A stretch of DNA of 8,973 bases from contig CAAGDO010000171.1 of the NCBI GenBank assembly GCA_900768625.1, forward strand, positions 1 to 8,973, written 5' to 3'. The stretch comes from Bacteroidaceae bacterium. Its GTDB lineage: Bacteria; Bacteroidota; Bacteroidia; Bacteroidales; Bacteroidaceae. The notes under the pieces were generated by a model. The model saw nothing but the letters and a program-made list of their open reading frames with translations. It did not search any database and was not told the origin of the DNA. Made by a program: the position numbers and the translations under genes. Within the stretch, counting starts at the first letter, position 1. Each line of letters starts with the position of its first letter. Below, piece after piece: positions 1 to 5,524 of the stretch.

Positions 1-570
1 GGGTAAGGGGATGTTGTTGGCTGAAGTGGGGATTTCTGTTCTAATTATCTGCAAATTCAGTAACAAGTGGACATGTACACGCAAGAAGGAGGTTGAAGGG
101 CTTAGTTGCGGATTTGAGGCTAACGATATGAACATGCCTTCCGAAGAAATTATCGCCATATACCGCAAAAGGTGGGAGATAGAGCTTCTTTTCAAGCAAC
201 TGAAGCAGAATTTCCCTCTGAGATATTTCTATGGAGAGAGTGCCAATGCCATAAAAATTCAGATTTGGGTTACTCTTATAGCAAATCTGCTTTTAATGAT
301 CATACAGAAACGCATTAAACGCTCATGGAATTTTTCTGGGCTGGCAACTATGGTAAGAATTATGCTCATGTACTATGTGAACTGCTATACTTTCCTTGAA
401 GAACCAGAAAAAGATTGGGCGAAGATGCTTGAAGAGGCAAACGAAGGGCCTCCTGAAGCGTCTTTATTTGACTAAGGGGGCTTACTTTTTCAAAAAATCA
501 TCCACAACGCCTGTTTATGGGCATTGCGGATAGGATTTCTATGCTCTTTTGAGTTTTAGCGGACAGCAAT
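1..570 (+). mobile_element. IS4-family insertion sequence, right-hand end
   Basis: The transposase 3' end is followed by about 95 bp without a gene. The stretch at 554-570 (TTTTAGCGGACAGCAAT) is a plausible right terminal inverted repeat, because similar GGACA-type ends occur in Bacteroidales IS4 elements. The matching left end is outside the window, so the boundary is a guess. The element sits directly upstream of the gene at 724 and may have separated that gene from its original promoter region. Confidence 0.4.
2..475 (+). CDS. IS4-type DDE transposase, C-terminal part (cut by window start)
   Basis: The frame is open from the first bases, so the N-terminus lies outside the window; the first in-window ATG is at 11 and is probably not the true start. 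Counting from that ATG, residues 51-65 carry the IS4-family signature Y-(2)-R-(3)-E-(6)-K exactly (Y51, R54, E58, K65). E58 is the third acidic residue of the DDE catalytic triad, which drives cut-and-paste transposition. The downstream part (QNFPLRYFYGESANAIK, then a hydrophobic helix and an SGLATM segment) reads like the C-terminal domain of Bacteroidales IS4 transposases. The first about 38 residues do not look like the usual beta-strand before the ND(M) motif, so a frameshift near 110-125 is possible; that is inference. The two upstream catalytic aspartates are not in the window, so activity cannot be judged. Confidence 0.8.
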   Translation, partial: GKGMLLAEVGISVLIICKFSNKWTCTRKKEVEGLSCGFEANDMNMPSEEIIAIYRKRWEIELLFKQLKQNFPLRYFYGESANAIKIQIWVTLIANLLLMIIQKRIKRSWNFSGLATMVRIMLMYYVNCYTFLEEPEKDWAKMLEEANEGPPEASLFD

Positions 571-723
571 ATTTAGAAATGGGGAACTTTTGTGATAGAA
601 AGTGGGTTACATCCCGCTCTCTTCGTGCATAAACAAATGACACAGGGCATTTTGGAGACGCAGGCGGGAAATCCCAAACGCCACTCAACCCTTTTCCACT
701 TGAAAAAACACTTGACAACAATC

Positions 724-2190
724 ATGCATAAACAGACCACCGCATTTTTCCTCTTTGCCGCGACTTTCATCTTGATAACGCTGCAGTTTGCACGGCAAAC
801 GGGGAACGAACGTACGAAAACAAGCAAAGAGGAACTGTTTGGAGATACCGAAGAGGACTGGCTCTGCAAATCAAACGACGAAGAGAATTTTGGCACAGAT
901 TTCTATATCAGCTATTCAACGCATGACAACAAGTTCCTCATTTTCAAACGTAACTCCGAAACCGACAAATGCGTGTTTCAAGCTTCCATAATCTGGAAAA
1001 TGGGCGAGACGGAAGAATATGCCGATGTCAGAGAATACGCCGACACCCATTCCACCGAATATGCCTATCATGTCGCAACAGGAAAAGCCTATTACCTCAA
1101 AGTCGACGAGGATAGCTATGACCCCGCCTCTTTCGTGGGGGAAATGGAGGGACTGAAGGCATTCCAGTCTGGCCGCTACTTGTCATTTTCCGACTCCACC
1201 CACCATACACTCATACGCGGGAACGAAAAGTTGGAAATCCTCCCCAACGGCACTTGCAACATCGACTTCGACGGCTGGCGCGCACACGCCTCAGCCTACC
1301 AAATCCGTCATCTTTCGGAGCGTCAACTCAGGAAGCAACACAGTGCCTGGCTGAAGCAAAAAGGACACACTTGCTATAAGCGGAAAGAAACGTATGCCAG
1401 CACAACAGCTGAAGGGTCAACGGTTTCATACGAATGCCGCATCGAGTATCCTTTTGCAGCCGACCGCACTGGCCGCGACATCCGTATGTGGATTGCCGAA
1501 CTGATGAGCACGCACTTGACTCTAAACGCTCCCAGACCCACCTTCCGCGATGAACGCGTTGCGCCATTTTCCAGCGTATTCAACGACTGCATGAAGGCCA
1601 ACTACGCAACCTTTCGGGACAGCATCCACAAGACCGAAGTTATAGACCCCATGGAAATCACGAAAAGACTAGCGGTAAGACTCGTCATGAACGACACGCG
1701 CTTCGCCACCTACCATGTCATCGCGGAGAATGTCACCGACATGCCCTTCAACTCGGACTATTCCTACTATCGCACCTACGACAAGCAACGCCACCGCTTC
1801 GTCGGTGCAAACGATCTCGTGCGTCCCAGCCGCCGAAAGGAAATCATCAGACTTCTGAAGACCGACTGGCTCCATCAAATAGAGAAAGACCAGGACTATC
1901 AGGCTGCCGACATGAAGTTCCTGCCTTTCGAGCCCCTTCCCCACGACAAATGGAGCGGAATTTCCGACAGTCATATCAACAGCGGGCGAGACGATGTGGC
2001 TCTCCAGTTCATGGCCGTGCTGCCCCAAGGCATTGTGACCACGGTCCATGACCTTCAGCTGGGGAGTAGAGTCTATCGCAACGACATCCACATGTTCGTA
2101 CCCTATACGCAATTGCGTCATTACCTCACGTTCCCTCTACCCAAAAAACGCAAAGAGGTTGTTCCCCTCTCCTGCTTCTTCAAGGATTAG
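724..2190 (+). CDS. Membrane-anchored or exported protein of unknown function, possibly DUF3298/RsiV-like
   Basis: The protein has 488 residues from the ATG at 724. This start puts a charged residue then a hydrophobic segment (about residues 7-22, FFLFAATFILITLQF) at the N-terminus, as in a signal anchor or signal peptide; the in-frame GTG at 592 would bury it behind 44 unremarkable residues. The rest is polar, Tyr/His/Asp-rich and probably periplasmic. Residues about 236-262 (YECRIEYPF..DRTGRDIRMWIAELM) and the C-terminal order 'YHVIAEN...SYYRTYDKQRHRFVGANDLV...LPQGIVTT...MFVPYTQLRHYLT' (about 330-469) recall DUF4163/DUF3298 proteins such as RsiV. In those, a Tyr-rich strand, an 'xxDxxxGxxxxLxDLF' turn and a final 'hxhPYxxhxxYL' strand occur in this order. 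The similarity is only by pattern and is uncertain. Cys residues are sparse and no lipobox was seen. The gene stands alone, converges on the minus-strand operon, and ends just before a strong hairpin. No clear promoter was recognised between the IS and the start. Confidence 0.75.
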   Translation: MHKQTTAFFLFAATFILITLQFARQTGNERTKTSKEELFGDTEEDWLCKSNDEENFGTDFYISYSTHDNKFLIFKRNSETDKCVFQASIIWKMGETEEYADVREYADTHSTEYAYHVATGKAYYLKVDEDSYDPASFVGEMEGLKAFQSGRYLSFSDSTHHTLIRGNEKLEILPNGTCNIDFDGWRAHASAYQIRHLSERQLRKQHSAWLKQKGHTCYKRKETYASTTAEGSTVSYECRIEYPFAADRTGRDIRMWIAELMSTHLTLNAPRPTFRDERVAPFSSVFNDCMKANYATFRDSIHKTEVIDPMEITKRLAVRLVMNDTRFATYHVIAENVTDMPFNSDYSYYRTYDKQRHRFVGANDLVRPSRRKEIIRLLKTDWLHQIEKDQDYQAADMKFLPFEPLPHDKWSGISDSHINSGRDDVALQFMAVLPQGIVTTVHDLQLGSRVYRNDIHMFVPYTQLRHYLTFPLPKKRKEVVPLSCFFKD

Positions 2191-2209
2191 CAAGGGGGAG
2201 AAGAATCAT

Positions 2210-2245
2210 GGAGGGTGGTTCTGAAAAAGTTCAGAACCACCCTCC
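2210..2245. terminator. Perfect 16-bp hairpin after the 724-2190 gene
   Basis: Positions 2210-2225 and 2230-2245 are perfectly complementary, with a 4-base loop (AAAG, 2226-2229). The stem begins 20 bp after the stop codon and is GC-rich at its base (GGAGGGTGGTT). No U-tract follows on the plus strand, so it is terminator-like rather than a canonical intrinsic terminator. It could also stabilise the mRNA 3' end. The right arm contains the 11-mer AAAAGTTCAGA, which recurs three more times in the window near the outer-membrane gene. Confidence 0.6.
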
Positions 2246-2305
2246 AAACGTCAGGCACGCATCGTGAGGACGCCGCCTTACGCGCGCGTATACTGTAGCA
2301 AGTTA

Positions 2306-2333
2306 TCCCCATCTACTTTCACCCTTCACTTTT
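2306..2333 (+). repeat. Left 28-bp inverted-repeat arm
   Basis: Exact reverse complement of 2727-2754, checked base by base. It lies about 60 bp after the hairpin that follows the upstream gene. Confidence 0.9.
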
Positions 2334-2454
2334 CATTTGATTCATACCCCACACGCGTGATGACCGCAGGCCTTCCACGGATTGAGGCTTCGCCAAGAAC
2401 AAGCGGAGCCACCGACCTATCCATCGGAAAAACGAAGGTCCACGACCTATTCTC

Positions 2455-2584
2455 AGTACTTCGCCGAAAGTACTCGAGTACTCTCGCGGCAGTACTCGAG
2501 TACTCTCGGGGCAGTACTCGAGTACTTCCATAGGAGTACTGGAGTATTCCTAGGCGAGTACTCGAGTACTTCCATAGGAGTACT
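2455..2584. repeat. Tandem array, 22-bp period, 14-bp palindrome AGTACTCGAGTACT plus 8-bp spacer
   Basis: The hexamer AGTACT starts at 2469, 2491, 2513, 2535, 2557 and 2579, exactly 22 bp apart. The second half of each palindrome starts at 2455, 2477, 2499, 2521, 2543 (variant AGTATT) and 2565, in the same register. Four units carry the perfect palindrome AGTACTCGAGTACT, one is diverged (2535-2548), and the ends are half-units. The 8-bp spacers are TCGCCGAA, CTCGCGGC, CTCGGGGC, TCCATAGG, CCTAGGCG and TCCATAGG, so the palindromes are conserved more than the spacers. Because 22 is not a multiple of 3, the unit shifts reading frame at each step and the array is not a coding repeat. The period is about two helical turns, which would place each palindrome on nearly the same face of the DNA, as in iterons or protein-binding arrays. 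Confidence 0.9.
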
Positions 2585-2726
2585 CTGACAACTCCGCTTT
2601 TTGCTCCCCCGTTGCCCTTCTCCCGCAAAAAAGATGGGGAGTCTTTCGTACAAGAAAGGGAGATGTTCGAAAAACATCGGAACTTTTTCTTCGTCCCTTC
2701 GTCTCCACGGAAAACGGTGCCCCCCA

Positions 2727-2754
2727 AAAAGTGAAGGGTGAAAGTAGATGGGGA
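2727..2754 (-). repeat. Right 28-bp inverted-repeat arm
   Basis: Exact reverse complement of 2306-2333. It lies about 140 bp downstream of the DUF4435 stop codon in that gene's reading direction, so a read-through minus-strand transcript would meet it first. Confidence 0.9.
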
Positions 2755-2806
2755 CAAACTCCGACAGGTGAATGCGCGGGGGCGCACACGCGTGTACGAG
2801 AACGTT

Positions 2807-2839
2807 GCCCATCGTGTGGCACCCGGAGCCCATCGTGTG
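2807..2839 (+). repeat. Two copies of a 12-bp direct repeat
   Basis: GCCCATCGTGTG occurs at 2807-2818 and 2828-2839, 21 bp apart, in the gap downstream of the DUF4435 gene. A separate 10-mer, CACACGCGTG, occurs at 2350-2359 and 2785-2794. These are minor repeats with no assigned role. Confidence 0.5.
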
Positions 2840-2870
2840 ATGCCTCCCTTTCGCTGCCCCTGTCCATTCT

Positions 2871-2885
2871 TCCGGAAATGCCGGA
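2871..2885 (-). terminator. Short hairpin just after the DUF4435 stop codon
   Basis: TCCGG (2871-2875) and CCGGA (2881-2885) form a 5-bp stem with a 5-base loop, 9 bp past the stop codon in the minus direction. The stem is short and no U-run follows, so a terminator role is weakly supported. Confidence 0.25.
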
Positions 2886-2894
2886 CTTCGCGTC

Positions 2895-4142
2895 CTAGCG
2901 TTTCTTCTTCCGTCCCCCGTTGCCGTTTTTCTTTGTCTGATGTGCGTTGTGGGACTGATGTGCACCGTTAGAGGGATGGGATGAACGGTCGGTGCGGTAT
3001 TTCGGACGGTGCTCGGGATGATTGTCGGCCTTCGGGTCAGAGTGATTGTCCGGGCAACGGCTGGAAGATTCTTTGGGAAGACGCTCTTCGCTGTCGGCAT
3101 CGGGATGAAGTTGCGGAACGGACGGGGCAGGCAACGTGTCGGCTTCATTTTCCATGCGCTGGATGAGTTGGCGCACGTCGTCCTGCACACGGAGATATTG
3201 CGGACACTGCACATACTGCGTGTGTTTGCGAAGCATTTCCTCGATGGAAGCCGTGGCGTTCTGATAGGCCGAAAGCTCGTTTTGCATCTGCACGTTGTGC
3301 TCCGCCAGACGGCGGATTTCGCGCTCGCGCTCGCGCCGCAGCAGTTCGCACAATCCGCCCAGCAAGGGCGATACAACGCCGTCGAAAAGGTCATGGCCAC
3401 GCATGTAGAGGTAGGTCGTTTCAGGCGTCAATCCCAAGGACAGCAGTTCCTCGCGCAAGGGTTTCCAGGTCGAACGTCCCTCTGGAAACTGCTTCTGCAA
3501 GCGGCTCACCTTCGCGTTGACCAAATGGCGGAGATGTTCGATGGTCTGCTCGGGATGGTAGTAGTTGAGCTGGCCGAGCTGCACGATATGATAGAAGTCG
3601 AGCATCGAGAACTGATGGTAGCGGCCATAGCGGTAACACCAGATGTTCCACACGAAGAGGGGCCAGATCGTCACCGAATAGAGACGAAGGAAATCCTCGA
3701 AGTCGAAAAGATGGTGGTCATTCAGCGTCACCATCACACACACGTTCTGCAGCGCCGGTGCATAACACTGGAAATTCTCGATGGCATAGACATAGGTGTG
3801 GAACACATACGGGTTCGTACACACCTCGCGCGACGTGAGTGTCGCTCCTTGCATGAGATAGTCATAGTCGGCATCCACGCAGGCAATCATGCAACGCCCC
3901 AGTCGCGGGCCAAGTTCGTTGGCAAGCGCAATTTTCTTGCCTTTGCAGAGCGAGGTGCGCGAAGGGAGCATCACCTCGAAGTAGTGCTTCGGTGTTTCAA
4001 GCGGACGGAGCAGGTTGCTCCAGAAGAATACGTCGTCGTAGCTCTCCACGTAGGCCACAATCCGCTCGCGGGCATGACGACCGTTGAGACGGTTCATAGC
4101 CTCTATGTAGGCCGAATTGAGGTTTTGGTTCAAGCGTTTCAC
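2895..4142 (-). CDS. DUF4435 TOPRIM-like protein (AriB-like effector candidate) with long C-terminal extension
   Basis: The protein has 415 residues, with a GTG start at 4142; an ATG at residue 16 would remove part of the conserved-looking N-terminus (LNSAYIEAMNRL). The core fits DUF4435, a TOPRIM-like fold. E33 is in 'IVAYVESYDDVFFW' (acidic residue after the first strand), D90 and D92 are in 'MIACVDADYDYL' (the D-x-D motif), 'FHTYVYAIENFQCY' (115-127) follows with E122, and 'YMRGHDLFDGVV' (246-257) is the RG(K/H)DL segment. TOPRIM acidic residues bind metal for nucleic-acid cleavage. After the core, residues about 265-333 are charged and probably coiled-coil (LLRREREREIRRLAEHN). Residues about 334-415 are low-complexity, rich in Pro, Ser, His, Asn and Asp, and end in GGRKKKR. 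It lies 72 bp downstream of an ATPase on the same strand. ATPase plus DUF4435 TOPRIM is the pairing of PARIS (AriA/AriB), where the TOPRIM protein is a toxic nuclease released by the ATPase. Family assignment is fairly firm; anti-phage function is inferred. Confidence 0.8.
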   Translation of the reverse strand: MKRLNQNLNSAYIEAMNRLNGRHARERIVAYVESYDDVFFWSNLLRPLETPKHYFEVMLPSRTSLCKGKKIALANELGPRLGRCMIACVDADYDYLMQGATLTSREVCTNPYVFHTYVYAIENFQCYAPALQNVCVMVTLNDHHLFDFEDFLRLYSVTIWPLFVWNIWCYRYGRYHQFSMLDFYHIVQLGQLNYYHPEQTIEHLRHLVNAKVSRLQKQFPEGRSTWKPLREELLSLGLTPETTYLYMRGHDLFDGVVSPLLGGLCELLRREREREIRRLAEHNVQMQNELSAYQNATASIEEMLRKHTQYVQCPQYLRVQDDVRQLIQRMENEADTLPAPSVPQLHPDADSEERLPKESSSRCPDNHSDPKADNHPEHRPKYRTDRSSHPSNGAHQSHNAHQTKKNGNGGRKKKR

Positions 4143-4214
4143 GGTGACAGGACATTTAGGTTCGTTGATTCTTTTCCTTGTTGGGTAGGGCCTTCAGCCG
4201 GCAACGGGCCTAGC

Positions 4215-5042
4215 TCACACCGTGATTTCGCTCACCTCCGTCACGGCATCCTCCCATCCGTCCATGATCAAGGCCGGCGAATGGGTGGTGAGCAGCACTT
4301 GCGCGTTGGGGTTGAGTTCGCGCACCATGCTGATGAGGCTTTTCTGCCATTCGAAATGGAGGCTGGCTTCGGGTTCGTCCATGAAGAGCACACAGTGCTG
4401 AAGGTCCTCCGTGAGCACCGTGAGCAGAATCAGCAGAATCTGCTTCTCGCCGCTCGAGAGGAGATAGGGCGGAAGCTTCTCGTCATACTGCAGGAACTGC
4501 AATTCATTGCTCGCGCGGTCAATGCGTTTACCCGTTTCAGCAAACAGTTCGTCAACCATGTCGAGAAAGCGCGTCTTCAGGTTGGCCGCCTCCGTGGCCT
4601 TCTCACGGGCCTGCGGATCACCGCTCGTTAGGAGCGCAATCATGCGGTTCCCCACGTTGACCTGATAGTCAAGATAGCGACGCTGCACGAGGTAGAGCTG
4701 CCAGTCGAGTTCCGTGACGATGCGGGCATCGCCCAATCCGCCTACGGGTTCTGCTGCAATGATCTTGCGGTCGAAACTGCGCAACACGTCGTAGCGGATA
4801 CCTGTGGCATCGGATGGGTCAAACTCCACCTTCACGCCCAGACGGGCATTGCCGCTGATTTCGCCTGTCGAGGGAATCGTGCGGAGATGCTGGATGAGCT
4901 TGTTGAGGATGGTGCTTTTTCCGGCTCCGTTCTTGCCGCTGAGCACGTTGACATCGGGATGGAGGTTCCACACGATGTGCTTGTGGCCGCTCCAAAGACT
5001 GCTGATTTCGATGCGTTTGATGGAATGGGCAAGCTTGATCAT
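4215..5042 (-). CDS. ABC/AAA-type ATP-binding protein (OLD/AriA-like) paired with the DUF4435 gene
   Basis: The protein has 275 residues from the ATG at 5042. An in-frame ATG at 5174 lies at or upstream of the predicted transcription start and would add 44 residues that do not look like the family. All ABC-type ATPase motifs are present in order: Walker A GKNGAGKST (36-44, K42), signature LSSGEKQ (195-201), Walker B VLFMDEPEASLH (218-229, D222 and E223) and switch His in TTHSPA (252-257, H254). The region between (about 60-190) is short, without the long coiled coil of SMC or RecF proteins and without an ABC-transporter membrane partner. That fits the AAA_15/AAA_21 and OLD-type ATPases used in defence and nucleic-acid processing. 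It ends in SEITV with no fused TOPRIM; the TOPRIM function is on the separate downstream gene. It is first in a two-gene operon. It is shorter than typical AriA, from memory, so it may be a divergent relative. Confidence 0.85.
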   Translation of the reverse strand: MIKLAHSIKRIEISSLWSGHKHIVWNLHPDVNVLSGKNGAGKSTILNKLIQHLRTIPSTGEISGNARLGVKVEFDPSDATGIRYDVLRSFDRKIIAAEPVGGLGDARIVTELDWQLYLVQRRYLDYQVNVGNRMIALLTSGDPQAREKATEAANLKTRFLDMVDELFAETGKRIDRASNELQFLQYDEKLPPYLLSSGEKQILLILLTVLTEDLQHCVLFMDEPEASLHFEWQKSLISMVRELNPNAQVLLTTHSPALIMDGWEDAVTEVSEITV

Positions 5043-5178
5043 AGAGATGAGGGTTTTTAGGGGGAAGATTCTTGTGAAGGGATGGATCGCGTCGGACAGC
5101 AAACAAGATGACCAAACGGAAAAATCAGGAAAAGCCCGACTCCGCGCCTGGTTAGTCTGCCAGCCGAACGTCATAAAG

Positions 5179-5209
5179 CAAATTTACGGGTTTCCGCCAT
5201 TTCACGCAA
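5179..5209 (-). promoter_or_regulatory. Bacteroidota-type promoter for the ATPase/DUF4435 operon
   Basis: On the minus strand, TTG (5209-5207) is followed by a 20-bp spacer and TAAATTTG (5186-5179). This matches the Bacteroidota sigma-ABfr consensus TTG-N19-21-TAnnTTTG at every defined base. Transcription would start near 5172, giving a leader of about 130 nt before the ATG at 5042. That supports the shorter ATPase start. Confidence 0.7.
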
Positions 5210-5211
5210 AA

Positions 5212-5229
5212 ATATTCATGATATTCATG
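5212..5229. repeat. Tandem 9-bp repeat abutting the -33 element
   Basis: ATATTCATG is repeated head to tail at 5212-5220 and 5221-5229, starting 3 bp upstream of the -33 TTG of the minus-strand promoter. Its position suits an operator or an AT-rich activating element, but no regulator is encoded in the window. Confidence 0.45.
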
Positions 5230-5364
5230 ACCAAAAAAAGTGAATTCGTGGAAACTTCGGGAGAAAACGGCCACAGGTGATTAAACCTGACATGCCTTTT
5301 TGCATCTTATCATCGTGACGCCTCAAAAAGGGCGACCACCACCGACGACACGCCAACAGACCAT

Positions 5365-5438
5365 GAAGGCGTCTGAACTTTTATGAGTAGGAGAAGGGCT
5401 CAATCTCTAAATCCAATCTTCGTCAGAAAAGTTCAGAC
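5365..5438. repeat. Repeat pair upstream of the outer-membrane gene, forming a 12-bp stem
   Basis: GTCTGAACTTTT (5371-5382) and AAAAGTTCAGAC (5427-5438) are perfect complements separated by 44 bp. The left copy belongs to an 18-mer (5365-5382) found identically at 8766-8783. The right copy belongs to a 30-mer (5409-5438) found reverse-complemented at 8772-8801. The pair lies 87 bp before the ATG of the outer-membrane gene, so it may be in its leader RNA or overlap its promoter. The 5043-5524 gap otherwise shows the minus-strand promoter and no clear plus-strand TAnnTTTG box. Confidence 0.75.
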
Positions 5439-5524
5439 AACTTCCATTGCCCCCATGCCAGGTCTGCCTGCCGATGAACGAACAAAAACAAAACAGATCA
5501 CATAACATCCCAAGAAAACTACGC

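Larger units (their letters stand above)
2306..2754. mobile_element. MITE-like element: 449 bp bounded by perfect 28-bp inverted repeats
   Basis: Positions 2306-2333 are the exact reverse complement of 2727-2754 (outer end TCCCCATCTACTTTCACC, inner end TTCACTTTT). Just outside, the similarity continues imperfectly (AGTTATCCCC on the left against AGTTTGTCCCC in the reversed right flank). No protein of convincing quality is encoded inside, and no target-site duplication is evident. The element fills most of the 2246-2894 gap between two convergent genes and encloses the 22-bp palindromic array. It could be a non-autonomous transposon, a fold-back 3' UTR structure shared by both transcripts, or an invertible segment. 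Inversion would have no promoter to switch here, because both neighbours end in this gap. Confidence 0.5.

Noticed and set aside
592..723. Upstream GTG start for the 724-2190 gene
   Set aside because: It would add 44 residues in front of a good N-terminal hydrophobic signal segment.
2455..2584. CRISPR array
   Set aside because: The repeats are 14 bp and the spacers 8 bp, far below CRISPR sizes, some spacers are identical, and no cas gene is nearby.
2326..3400. Minus-strand open frames across the palindromic array (2326-2787, 2453-3400)
   Set aside because: The 22-bp repeat changes frame every unit, so these peptides (…STRVLPREYSST…) are translated repeats; the longer one overlaps the DUF4435 gene in another frame.
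3009..4631. 540-residue open frame on the plus strand
   Set aside because: It lies antisense to both the DUF4435 gene and the start of the ATPase 3' half, which carry clear motifs on the minus strand. Its translation has no recognisable domain and mirrors codon bias of the real genes.
5043..5174. Upstream ATG start for the ATPase
   Set aside because: It lies at or upstream of the predicted transcription start from the TTG/TAAATTTG promoter, and the extra residues do not resemble the family.
5295..5331. CCTTTTTG / CAAAAAGG hairpin
   Set aside because: The 8-bp AT-rich stem has a 21-base loop and is too weak to call as terminator or regulator.
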